From the NCBI GenBank assembly GCA_002490705.1, contig DKUO01000055.1, forward strand, positions 810-64,809: 64,000 bases of DNA, given 5' to 3'. Each line of letters starts with the position of its first letter. The stretch's first letter is position 1. A program made the position numbers and the translations under genes. This stretch comes from Lachnospiraceae bacterium UBA7202. GTDB taxonomy: Bacteria; Bacillota; Clostridia; Lachnospirales; Lachnospiraceae. Below are positions 36,358 to 44,062 of this stretch, in pieces. Below the pieces are notes generated by a model. The model had not been told where the DNA came from. It saw only the letters and a list, made by a program, of their open reading frames with translations, and ran no database searches.

Positions 36358-37149
36358 ATGGAAGAAAAGTACATCATCTGTGAGGATTCCCTGGAGGGGA
36401 TTTTCACCGGGATCTATGAGGCCTATGCCCTGCGGGAAGGACATGCGCATGTGCATCTTCAGATCGGCGAGGAGGATAATCTGCGCTTGTTTGCGGTTTA
36501 TCTGCCTGTTTCGTCTGATCCGGTAAAAACGGAAAAGGTGGTGCAGACGCTTAGGAGCCGTCTAGGGGAGCATGTGTACCACACCCTTTGCCGGGCGGCG
36601 GCATCCTGTTATCCCGATAAGGGGGAGGCGGTCTATAAGACGGTGGTGGATGCCCTTACGGCCGGAAGCGGCAGGCGGGTGATGGAGAACCTGAAAAACC
36701 CTTATGTGGCCAGATGTTTTGAGTTGGCGCGCTTCACGGCGAACGAGGCTCACTATGAGATTGAATTTATCCGTTTTCAGGAGCTTGCGGCGAGGGAGGG
36801 CGAAGAAAATACTGTTCTCTTTTCAAAAATCGGGCCGAAAAACAATGTGGTGCCCTTTGTGATGCCTCATTTTGCGGACCGGCTGAGTATCGAGAACTTT
36901 ATGGTTTACGATGAGAACAGGAAGCTTTTCGGCGTGCATCCGGCAAGAGAGGAGTGGTATCTGGTGGCGGCGGGGGAGGAGTTCGCGTTAAAAGACCTTG
37001 ACTTATCACAAAAAGAGGAGAAATATCAGGAACTGTTTCGGACATTTCACCGTACAATCGGAATAAAGAGCCGGGAAAACAAGAAATTACAGAGACAGAT
37101 GTGCGCTTACCGTTACCAAGATTATATGATGGAATTTGCACAAAAATGA
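36358..37149 (+). CDS. DUF4130 (TIGR03915-type) putative DNA metabolism protein
   Basis: 263 residues, the usual partner of the upstream radical SAM protein. The N-terminal YIICEDSLEGIFTGIYEAY and the RFTANEAHYEIEFIRFQEL region are typical of the family. I see no catalytic motif that explains its role. Start 36358 is chosen over GTG 36337. The pair forms an SOS-type operon from the LexA-boxed promoter. No terminator is obvious after the stop; the following 255 bp is AT-rich and holds only the promoter of the HPr-like gene. Confidence 0.9.
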   Translation: MEEKYIICEDSLEGIFTGIYEAYALREGHAHVHLQIGEEDNLRLFAVYLPVSSDPVKTEKVVQTLRSRLGEHVYHTLCRAAASCYPDKGEAVYKTVVDALTAGSGRRVMENLKNPYVARCFELARFTANEAHYEIEFIRFQELAAREGEENTVLFSKIGPKNNVVPFVMPHFADRLSIENFMVYDENRKLFGVHPAREEWYLVAAGEEFALKDLDLSQKEEKYQELFRTFHRTIGIKSRENKKLQRQMCAYRYQDYMMEFAQK

Positions 37150-37297
37150 CTAAATGAAGATTTACAAAAGTGACGGGACGGGAAATAATAGGCAGATTTC
37201 ACAAAAAAACTCTTTGGACTTCAAAGTAATTATGTAAATTTGTAAAAATTGCCCAAAAAATGATTTGTTTATACGGAAACAGGGACAAAATTAACTC

Positions 37298-37325
37298 TTT
37301 ACAAACGAAAAGAAAGGTGTATAAT
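37298..37325 (+). promoter_or_regulatory. Promoter of the HPr-like gene
   Basis: TTTACA (37298-37303), a 16-bp spacer and a perfect TATAAT (37320-37325) lie about 80 bp before the ATG at 37405. Confidence 0.7.
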
Positions 37326-37404
37326 CAACTCAAATGAGGAGCTTGAAAACGTTTTTTCTGTGTGTGCCTTTTGCGTACATAAATGGAAAAGGAAGGTGAA
37401 AGTT

Positions 37405-37629
37405 ATGCAACACAAAATCAAATTGAGACCGGATGAGGTAAAGGACTTTGTCTCCGCTGCTACGAGGTGCGACTGCGACGTGGATATCTCTTACAACAGC
37501 TTTATCGTGGATGCGAAATCCATTATTGGCGTGTTGGGACTTAATTTCAATCAGATTTTAACCGTTGCGTATAACGGCTACGACGCAGATTTTGAGAGAC
37601 ATCTTAAAAAGTGGGCGGTAGCGGTATAG
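37405..37629 (+). CDS. HPr-like protein lacking the phosphorylatable active-site His
   Basis: A 74-residue HPr-fold protein. In HPr the active-site His precedes Ala-Arg-Pro; here the site reads KIKLRPDEV, with Leu7 before Arg8-Pro9, so PTS phosphotransfer by that His is not possible. The regulatory-serine region is kept (DAKSIIGVLGL, Ser39 equivalent to Ser46). That pattern recalls Crh, a B. subtilis HPr paralogue that lost the His and works only in CcpA regulation. Whether HPr kinase uses it cannot be told. AAGGAAGGTG precedes the ATG, and a strong terminator follows, so it is monocistronic. Confidence 0.85.
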   Translation: MQHKIKLRPDEVKDFVSAATRCDCDVDISYNSFIVDAKSIIGVLGLNFNQILTVAYNGYDADFERHLKKWAVAV

Positions 37630-37652
37630 ATTCCGGCAAAATCAGTAACATT

Positions 37653-37702
37653 GACTCCCTGTGTAAGATAACGTAAGATGATCTTATGCAGGGAGTCTTT
37701 TT
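37653..37702 (+). terminator. Rho-independent terminator of the HPr-like gene
   Basis: GACTCCCTG (37653-37661) pairs with CAGGGAGTC (37689-37697), inner TAAGAT pairs with ATCTTA, and five T follow. Confidence 0.9.
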
Positions 37703-37735
37703 GCGCGTATCAGCAGAGTCAGAAGATGGCAGAGA
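37701..37735 (+). repeat. Dispersed post-terminator repeat, copy B
   Basis: Begins TTGCGCGTATC and continues AGCAGAGTCAGAAGATGG, directly after the terminator T-run. It ends about 15 nt before the helicase start and must lie in or at the edge of its leader. Confidence 0.55.
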
Positions 37736-37749
37736 CAAGAGGTAGAGAT

Positions 37750-40143
37750 ATGGAAGTGCGGATTTCTGTCCGGAGCCTGGTGGAATTTATTCTTCGCTCC
37801 GGCGATATCGACAACCGAAAAGCGGCTTCCCCTGAGAACGCCATGCAGGAAGGGGGACGGATTCACCGCATGATCCAGCGGCGGATGGGGCCTTCCTATC
37901 AGGCGGAGGTGGCTCTGCGCTATGTTTACGATGCCGATCAATATGAGATTGTGGTGGAGGGTCGTGCCGACGGCATTATCACAGAGGAAAGCGGGGTCAC
38001 AGTCGATGAGATCAAGGGAACCTATCACGATCTGCAAAAAATGAAGGGGCCCGTGCCGGTACATTTGGCGCAGGCGAAATGCTACGCCTATATCTATGCC
38101 AGTCAGAACAGCATGGAAGAGATCAGCGTGCGCATGACCTACTGCCATATGGAAACGGAGGAAATCCGTTATTTTGAGGAAAAATACTCCTTTGGTCAAT
38201 TAGAAGAATGGTTCGCCGACCTGATGGGACAGTACCGAAAATGGGCAGACTTCCGCTTTGAATGGCAGCAGTGCAGACAGGCTTCCATTAAGCAGGTGGA
38301 ATTTCCGTTTCCCTATCGGGAAGGGCAGAAGGACCTGGCGTCCTATGTCTATCAGACGATTTACCATAAGAGAAAGCTTTTTATCGAAGCGCCGACGGGG
38401 GCCGGCAAAACGATTTCCACGGTATTTCCTGCGGTGAAAGCCATGGGAGAAGGGCTCTGTGAGAGAATCTTTTATCTGACTGCCAAGACGATTACCCGCA
38501 CGGTGGCGGATGACGCGATCACGCTGCTGCGGGAACAGGGGCTGCAATTCAAAAGCGTTATATTGACCGCTAAGGACAAAATCTGTTTTCTGGAGGAAAC
38601 CGAGTGTAATCCTGTGGCTTGTCCCTATGCGAAGGGACACTATGACAGGGTAAATGACGCCATGTACGACCTGTTGACCCATGTGGACAACTTTACGAGA
38701 GAGCAGATAGAGGCGTATGCACAGAAATATCAGGTATGCCCTTTTGAACTGTGTCTGGACATGAGTCTGTTTGCCGACGCGGTGATCTGTGATTACAACT
38801 ATCTTTTTGACCCCCATGTGTATCTGCGCCGTTTTTTTGCGGAAGGCGTCAGGGGAGAATATGTTTTTCTGGTGGATGAGGCCCACAATCTGGTGGAGCG
38901 GGGAAGGGATATGTACAGCGCCCTGTTGTGCAAGGAGGACTTTTTGGAGTTAAAAAAGGCCGTCAAGCCCTACGACCGGAGAATTGCCAAAAATCTGGAC
39001 AAATGTAACAAGGAACTGCTCAGTCTGAAACGGGAGTGCGAAGGGTACTGCGTGGTGGAACAGATTGACGGGCTTGTACAGGGACTGATGCGTCTTTCGG
39101 CAGCCATGGAGGACTATCTGGAGGATCATGAGGACAGCCCCCTGCGGGCGGATATCCTGTCCTTTTATTTCGAGGTGTCCCATTTTTTGGAAATGTACGA
39201 GCTGGCGGATGAAAATTATGTGACGTACTCGGAAATGCAGGCGGATGGCAGCTTTATTGTCAAACTTTTCTGTGTGAATCCGGCGGCAAATCTCAGAAAC
39301 TGCATGCAAAGAGGCCGGAGCACGATCCTGTTTTCAGCAACGCTTTTGCCCATCCAGTACTATAAGACGCTTCTGGGGGCGGAGGAAGGGGACTATGAGG
39401 TCTATGCGAAATCGGTGTTTCGCCCGGAGAAGCTGGGGCTCTATATAGGCAGCGACGTGACCAGCCGCTATACCCGCAGGAGCGAGACGGAATACTACCG
39501 GATTGCCGCCTACATCCACAATGTGATCGAGAAAAGGCATGGCAACTACATGGCCTTTTTTCCCTCCCATGCTTTTTTGCAGCACGTTCTTGCGATCTAT
39601 CTGGATTATTTCAACAGGGAGGGGGACGTGGAGTGCATTGTGCAGGAAAGTCATATGAATGAGGAATCCAGAGAGGCCTTTTTGAACCGGTTTCGGGGGA
39701 ACGAGGACTGCGACCTGCAAGGCGTGATTCAGATGGACATTGAGATCGAGGAGGAGAGGAGCCTTCTGGGGTTTTGTGTGATGGGAGGGATTTTTGGCGA
39801 GGGGATTGATCTGAAAAAGGACAGTCTGATCGGCGCCATCATTGTAGGAACGGGGCTGCCGCAGGTCTGCAATGAGAGAGAGCTTCTGAAAAATTATTTT
39901 GATGCCGGGGGAGAAGACGGATTTGACTATGCCTACCGGTATCCGGGCATGAACAAGGTATTGCAGGCAGCTGGGCGGGTGATCCGCACCGTGGACGATT
40001 TCGGGATTGTGGCATTGTTGGATGAACGGTTTCTGTCGCCTGCGTACCAGAGGCTGTTTCCGAGAGAATGGAAGGAAAAGCAGATTGTTACAGTTGACCA
40101 AATAGGTCGGAAAGTGGAAAGATTTTGGGATGAATGGCTGTAA
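37750..40143 (+). CDS. PD-(D/E)XK nuclease fused to XPD/DinG-type Fe-S helicase
   Basis: 797 residues. Residues about 1-160 carry a RecB/Cas4-like nuclease pattern: His39, Asp74 in GRADG, Glu87-x-Lys89 in DEIKG, and QAKCYAYIY. The helicase part has Walker A (GAGKT, Lys220), Fe-S cysteines C279, C286, C291 and C330, a DEAH box (376-379), and the GGIFGEGIDL and QAAGRVIRT motifs of XPD-like enzymes. This predicts a 5'-3' DNA helicase with a nuclease, acting in repair. AAGAGGTAGAGAT precedes the ATG. No LexA box is seen just upstream. It lacks the exonuclease of classical DinG. Confidence 0.92.
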   Translation: MEVRISVRSLVEFILRSGDIDNRKAASPENAMQEGGRIHRMIQRRMGPSYQAEVALRYVYDADQYEIVVEGRADGIITEESGVTVDEIKGTYHDLQKMKGPVPVHLAQAKCYAYIYASQNSMEEISVRMTYCHMETEEIRYFEEKYSFGQLEEWFADLMGQYRKWADFRFEWQQCRQASIKQVEFPFPYREGQKDLASYVYQTIYHKRKLFIEAPTGAGKTISTVFPAVKAMGEGLCERIFYLTAKTITRTVADDAITLLREQGLQFKSVILTAKDKICFLEETECNPVACPYAKGHYDRVNDAMYDLLTHVDNFTREQIEAYAQKYQVCPFELCLDMSLFADAVICDYNYLFDPHVYLRRFFAEGVRGEYVFLVDEAHNLVERGRDMYSALLCKEDFLELKKAVKPYDRRIAKNLDKCNKELLSLKRECEGYCVVEQIDGLVQGLMRLSAAMEDYLEDHEDSPLRADILSFYFEVSHFLEMYELADENYVTYSEMQADGSFIVKLFCVNPAANLRNCMQRGRSTILFSATLLPIQYYKTLLGAEEGDYEVYAKSVFRPEKLGLYIGSDVTSRYTRRSETEYYRIAAYIHNVIEKRHGNYMAFFPSHAFLQHVLAIYLDYFNREGDVECIVQESHMNEESREAFLNRFRGNEDCDLQGVIQMDIEIEEERSLLGFCVMGGIFGEGIDLKKDSLIGAIIVGTGLPQVCNERELLKNYFDAGGEDGFDYAYRYPGMNKVLQAAGRVIRTVDDFGIVALLDERFLSPAYQRLFPREWKEKQIVTVDQIGRKVERFWDEWL

Positions 40144-40221
40144 AGTATGAGTTTTTGGCACTATCTGTGCAGGTCAATGTAAAAAAGACAAAAGCTGTGC
40201 AGAACAGACATGGTATTTGGG

Positions 40222-40238
40222 TTGACTTTTGCCGTCAA
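40222..40238. repeat. TTGAC-N7-GTCAA palindrome, perfect intergenic copy
   Basis: TTGAC-ttttgcc-GTCAA, the only perfect copy outside or away from a coding region, 440 bp upstream of the GH13 gene. Confidence 0.55.
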
Positions 40239-40405
40239 GAGACAAAATGTGATTGACTCTGTGGTGACAGGATACTACAGGACGAGTCAACCATATCGAC
40301 AGAATAAAAAAGGGATCGACAAAGAGGTGATAGGAAAAACCGAAAATGACAGACAAATTAGAAAGAAATGAGACAGCGTTTGACAGGATATGACGAGGTT
40401 GTCAA

Positions 40406-40489
40406 TGTGGATAACTTTGTGGAAATTGGGGATTTCTCATCCGTTTTTGGAAGAGCTTTTCCAAAATGAGGCGTAATTTTTGTGGAAAA
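40406..40489. promoter_or_regulatory. DnaA-box-like cluster
   Basis: TGTGGATAA (40406-40414) is the exact complement of the consensus TTATCCACA. TGTGGAAAT (40418-40426) and TGTGGAAAA (40481-40489) are one-mismatch forms in the same orientation. dnaA and dnaN are not nearby, so this is not the standard origin. DnaA titration or regulation is possible. Confidence 0.4.
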
Positions 40490-40557
40490 GTCGATACACG
40501 GATTTTAGTTTATAAAAAGGAAAAACGGTTCGGTCAATTCCGAAAACGGGAATGTGT

Positions 40558-40587
40558 TTGACGGAAAAAGGCAAAAAGTGGTATACT
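40558..40587 (+). promoter_or_regulatory. Promoter of the GH13 gene
   Basis: TTGACG (40558-40563), an 18-bp spacer and TATACT (40582-40587). Confidence 0.65.
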
Positions 40588-40663
40588 TGTTCGTGGTAAA
40601 CTACAATATATAGAAGGGAAAGGGACTGTCCGTGTAAAGGACGGTTTCGGAACGGAGGAAATG

Positions 40664-41974
40664 ATGTGGGCATTTGAAAGTGTGTTTTATCAAATATATC
40701 CGTTGGGATTTGTCGGCGCACCTTTTGAGAACGACGGTGTGCTGGAGCATCGGATTTTGAAAGTAAACGATTGGATTCCTCATATGAAGGAGCTGGGGAT
40801 CAACGCGATTTATTTTTCCCCGGTGTTCGAGTCGGATACCCACGGGTACAATACAAGAGACTATCACACCATCGACTGCAGGTTGGGCACCAATGAGGAT
40901 TTCAAAGCGGTCTGTGAGAATCTCCACGAGAACGGAATCAAGGTGGTGTTAGACGGCGTGTTCAATCATGTGGGAAGAGGGTTCTGGGCTTTTCAGGATG
41001 TGCTGCAAAACAGAGAGCGCTCTCCTTATTTAAGCTGGTTCAACATTAATCTGGGCGGCAACTCCAACTATAACGACGGCCTTTGGTATGAGGGCTGGGA
41101 GGGCAATTATGACCTGGTCAAGCTGAACCTGAGAAACGGGGATGTGGTCAACCACATTTTGGACAGCGTGAAGGGCTGGGTGGAGGAGTTTGACATTGAC
41201 GGCCTGCGTCTGGATGTGGCTTACTGTCTGGATCACGATTTCGTGAGAAGGCTCCGGGCGTTTACGGACGGGCTGAAACCTGAGTTTTATCTGTTAGGGG
41301 AAATGCTGCATGGCGATTACAACCAGATGGTGAATGACCAGATGCTGCACTCCGCCACCAACTACGAGTGCTACAAGGGATTGTTCTCCAGCTTTAACAG
41401 CATGAATATGTTTGAGATCAACCATTCCCTGCTGCGGCAGTTCGGGCCGGAGAACTGGTGCCTCTACCGGGGAAAACATCTGCTCTCCTTTGTAGATAAC
41501 CATGATGTGAGCCGGATCGCCAGCAACCTGACCAACGAAAAGCATCTGCCGCTCATCTATGCGCTGTGCTTCGGCATGCCCGGCATACCCTGCGTATACT
41601 ACGGAAGCGAGTGGGGCGCAAAGGCCAATAAAAGTGAGGGCGACCCGGCGCTGCGGGCCTGTTTCGATGCGCCGGAGTGGAACGAGCTGACTGACTGGAT
41701 CGCGAAGCTTTCTCAGGCGAAGAAGGCGTCGAAAGCGCTCAATTACGGTGATTTCCGTTCCGTGGTGCTGACCAACAAGCAGTGCATTTTCGAGCGCAAG
41801 TGCGAGGATGAGAGAGTCATGGTGGCGATCAATGCGGACGGAGAGGACTATACGGCCCATTTTGATGCAGGCTGCGGCATGGCGGTGGATCTTATCACCG
41901 GGGAGAAACACGACTTTGGCGGTGGGAGTCTGTTACCCGCCTACAGCGCGTATTTCTGGAAGATGGAACGCTAA
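40664..41974 (+). CDS. GH13-family alpha-glycosidase (amylase/maltodextrinase type)
   Basis: Acts on alpha-glucans or maltodextrins in the cytosol; no signal peptide. About 436 residues with the conserved GH13 regions: DGVFNHVGRG, nucleophile Asp184 in GLRLDVAY, acid/base Glu213 in LLGEMLHG, and Asp281 in DNHDVSR. ATGATG offers two starts; 40664 has GGAGG at the better distance of 5 nt. It is short, with only a compact C-terminal beta domain and no carbohydrate-binding module. The leader ORF of the ABC exporter starts 48 bp after its stop, and no promoter is evident between them. Confidence 0.9.
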   Translation: MWAFESVFYQIYPLGFVGAPFENDGVLEHRILKVNDWIPHMKELGINAIYFSPVFESDTHGYNTRDYHTIDCRLGTNEDFKAVCENLHENGIKVVLDGVFNHVGRGFWAFQDVLQNRERSPYLSWFNINLGGNSNYNDGLWYEGWEGNYDLVKLNLRNGDVVNHILDSVKGWVEEFDIDGLRLDVAYCLDHDFVRRLRAFTDGLKPEFYLLGEMLHGDYNQMVNDQMLHSATNYECYKGLFSSFNSMNMFEINHSLLRQFGPENWCLYRGKHLLSFVDNHDVSRIASNLTNEKHLPLIYALCFGMPGIPCVYYGSEWGAKANKSEGDPALRACFDAPEWNELTDWIAKLSQAKKASKALNYGDFRSVVLTNKQCIFERKCEDERVMVAINADGEDYTAHFDAGCGMAVDLITGEKHDFGGGSLLPAYSAYFWKMER

Positions 41975-42022
41975 AGGCGCAATTGTATCTTAACAACAAA
42001 ATTTAGGAAAGGAGGTAATGTT

Positions 42023-42136
42023 ATGTTTTTACACATCAATCATCAGACAGCCGATAGCAATAGAAAACTGCATAGGGAAATGTTGCATGAAATTACCTCC
42101 GCATATAGGGGAGCCGGCAGGGACAGGGTGTGCTGA
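42023..42136 (+). CDS. 37-codon leader peptide ahead of the ABC exporter
   Basis: ATG at 42023 has a near-perfect site, AAAGGAGGTAATGTT. The 37-residue product begins MFLHINHQTADSNRKL and is rich in His and Arg, with no membrane segment and no similarity I recognise. It ends at TGA 42134-42136, 37 nt before a terminator hairpin. Its own coding sequence contains complements to both its ribosome site and the terminator arm. So it most likely acts through its translation rather than as a protein. A bmrB-like role sensing ribosome inhibitors is inferred. Confidence 0.65.
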   Translation: MFLHINHQTADSNRKLHREMLHEITSAYRGAGRDRVC

Positions 42137-42172
42137 CCCGGATTAGCCGGTCAATAGATATGCTGGGCTTTT

Positions 42173-42213
42173 AGAGGCTGTGGTAATTTGATTACCACAG
42201 CCTCTTTCTCTTT
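42173..42213 (+). terminator. Rho-independent terminator between leader ORF and ABC exporter genes
   Basis: AGAGGCTGTGGTAAT (42173-42187) pairs perfectly over 15 bp with ATTACCACAGCCTCT (42191-42205), loop TTG, then a T-rich tail TTCTCTTT. It stands 32 bp before the exporter's first start codon, so the exporter needs read-through or its own promoter, which I do not see. Confidence 0.9.
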
Positions 42214-42244
42214 GTGCGGAGAAGGTTTTTGGGGGATATAGAAC

Positions 42245-44062
42245 ATGAAAAAAATATCAAGCTACATATGGGATTATCGCTTTTCCTATCTGGGAGCGGT
42301 GCTGTCCCTTCTGGCCGCGGTCACGCTAGACATGGCGGCGCCGAGATTGACGGCGCGGGTGGTGGATGATGTGATTGTGGGCGGAAAGATCGGGGAGTTA
42401 AAGTTCCTGCTGCTTGGATTTCTCGGCGTTGGGATCGGCAGGTGCAGCTTCCAGTATATAAAAGAATACACCTTTGACAAAAACGGCGCCAGAATTTCCG
42501 GAGATATGCGGCGGGATCTTTTTCGTCATATCCAGTCTTTGAGCGCGGACTTTTTTGACCGGACGAATACGGGAGAACTGATGGCGCGAGTCAAGGAGGA
42601 TATCGACCATATTTGGGACGCGGTGGGATATGTGGGCATGCTGCTGATTGAGGTCAGCTATCATACGGGCATTATACTGGTCTGCATGTGTATGATCAAC
42701 TGGAAACTGGCGCTGCTTTCCGGGGCGGCTATGCTTCTGTGCGGTGTCGTGGCGGTGATTATGGAGCGGAAGCTGGGCGCAGTCTACGAGGCCATCAGCG
42801 AGGAGAACGCAGTTTTAAACACGGTTGCGGAGGAAAATCTGGGCGGCGTGCGCACGGTCAAGGCTTTTGCCAGAGAATCCTTTGAGATTGACAAGTTTCT
42901 CTCCCATAACAAACGGTACTATGAACTGAACATGGCGCAGTCCAAGGTGCTTGTGCGATACTATCCTGTTTTTGTGGTGATTCCTTTGATTTTGCCATTG
43001 TTGACCTTATTGGTCGGCGGACGGTTTGTGATTAACGGGGAGATGACGCTCGGGCAGATAACAGCATTTGTGGAGTATTCCATGAACATCGTGTGGCCCA
43101 TGGAGATGCTGGGCTGGCTTACCAACAGCTTCTCCTCCGCGGTGGCGTCCAACAAGAAGATTCGGAAAATCTATGAGGAAACACCTACCGTCACGGAAGT
43201 AACTGAGCCGGTCATAATAGAAAAGGTGCAGGGAAAGGTATGCTTCGACCATGTTTCCTTCCACAAGGCGGACCGGCACGAGATTCTCCATGACATTACT
43301 TTTACTGTGGAGGCGGGAAAGACGCTTGGCATCATGGGCACGACCGGTGCGGGAAAGACGTCCATCATTCAGCTTTTGCAGCGCATGTATGACGCAACGG
43401 GCGGAGCGGTCTATCTGGACGGCAGGGATATCCGCACGCTTTCCCTGAAACAGCTCCGCACAAGTGTGAGTTTTGTCATGCAGGATGTTTTTCTGTTTTC
43501 GGATACCATAGGCGACAACATCAAGCTGGGAAAAAAACAGTTTCTGGATTTCAGAACTGTGCGCAAGGCGTCCATGGACGCGCAGGCAAGCGGGTTCATT
43601 GAGCGGATGGAGAAGCAGTACGAAACGGTGATCGGCGAGAGGGGTGTGGGACTGTCCGGCGGACAGAAACAGCGCATCAGCATAGCCCGTGCGCTCTCCA
43701 AGAAAACTCCTATTTTGGTGCTGGATGATTCTACCTCCGCGCTGGATACGGAGACGGAACAGATGATCCAGCAGACATTGCGCACGTTGGAACATACGAC
43801 GAAAATTATTATCGGGCACAGAATCAGCGCGGTGCGCCATGCGGACGAGATTCTGGTGCTTGCAGAGGGAGCCATTGCAGAGCGGGGCACCCATGAAGAG
43901 CTTCTCGCCAGAAGGGGATTGTATTACGAAACATATTTGTCCCAGTACGGTGAAATATCTGCGGCAGAAGAGGAAGGCGGACCGGACGCGGACATACGGA
44001 CGGCGGAGAACAGCAGAACAGAGAAGATGGGAGGTGAGGCGGATGGCCTTCAACTCGTATAA
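42245..44062 (+). CDS. Heterodimeric ABC exporter, subunit C (BmrC-like, degenerate Walker B)
   Basis: 605 residues, six membrane helices then an ATPase. Walker A GTTGAGKTS and signature LSGGQ are intact; Walker B ends LVLDDSTS with Asp in place of the catalytic Glu. The partner at 44043 overlaps by 20 bp and has the complementary defect. Both the asymmetry and the leader-peptide attenuator resemble the BmrCD multidrug exporter. A hydrophilic tail of about 30 residues follows the ATPase. The gene follows a terminator with no clear promoter between. Confidence 0.92.
   Translation: MKKISSYIWDYRFSYLGAVLSLLAAVTLDMAAPRLTARVVDDVIVGGKIGELKFLLLGFLGVGIGRCSFQYIKEYTFDKNGARISGDMRRDLFRHIQSLSADFFDRTNTGELMARVKEDIDHIWDAVGYVGMLLIEVSYHTGIILVCMCMINWKLALLSGAAMLLCGVVAVIMERKLGAVYEAISEENAVLNTVAEENLGGVRTVKAFARESFEIDKFLSHNKRYYELNMAQSKVLVRYYPVFVVIPLILPLLTLLVGGRFVINGEMTLGQITAFVEYSMNIVWPMEMLGWLTNSFSSAVASNKKIRKIYEETPTVTEVTEPVIIEKVQGKVCFDHVSFHKADRHEILHDITFTVEAGKTLGIMGTTGAGKTSIIQLLQRMYDATGGAVYLDGRDIRTLSLKQLRTSVSFVMQDVFLFSDTIGDNIKLGKKQFLDFRTVRKASMDAQASGFIERMEKQYETVIGERGVGLSGGQKQRISIARALSKKTPILVLDDSTSALDTETEQMIQQTLRTLEHTTKIIIGHRISAVRHADEILVLAEGAIAERGTHEELLARRGLYYETYLSQYGEISAAEEEGGPDADIRTAENSRTEKMGGEADGLQLV

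Larger units (their letters stand above)
40144..40557. other. Long intergenic region rich in TTGAC/GTCAA and DnaA-box-like words
   Basis: About 520 bp separate the helicase and amylase genes, with no ORF I can support. Up to 40562 it holds nine TTGAC or GTCAA pentamers (40173, 40222, 40234, 40253, 40286, 40380, 40401, 40533, 40558), far above the roughly one expected by chance. An 8-bp inverted pair (GGTTGACT at 40220, AGTCAACC at 40285) is present. A dyad TTTTGGAA/TTCCAAAA lies at about 40444-40466. The DnaA-box-like words are listed separately. Confidence 0.55.
42011..42213 (+). promoter_or_regulatory. Attenuator-like leader RNA of the second ABC exporter
   Basis: Three mutually exclusive pairings can be read. 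GGAGGTAAT (42011-42019), the leader ORF ribosome site, matches ATTACCTCC (42092-42100) inside the ORF over 9 bp. AAATTACC (42090-42097) also matches GGTAATTT (42182-42189), part of the terminator's 5' arm, over 8 bp. The terminator itself is at 42173-42213. This is the logic of ribosome-controlled attenuation, as known for bmrB-bmrCD and erm leaders. Ribosome stalling early in the leader would free 42090-42100 to pair with the terminator arm and allow read-through. Confidence 0.65.

Noticed and set aside
40406..40489. Chromosomal replication origin
   Set aside because: Only three DnaA-box-like words, no dnaA/dnaN and no clear AT-rich unwinding element.
43839..44042. N-terminal extension of the second exporter subunit
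   Set aside because: It is out-of-frame reading of the upstream subunit; ATG 44043 has a good ribosome site and matches the family start.
43007..44053. 348-codon minus-strand ORF opposite the ABC exporter
   Set aside because: Shadow of the exporter gene, which carries all ABC motifs.
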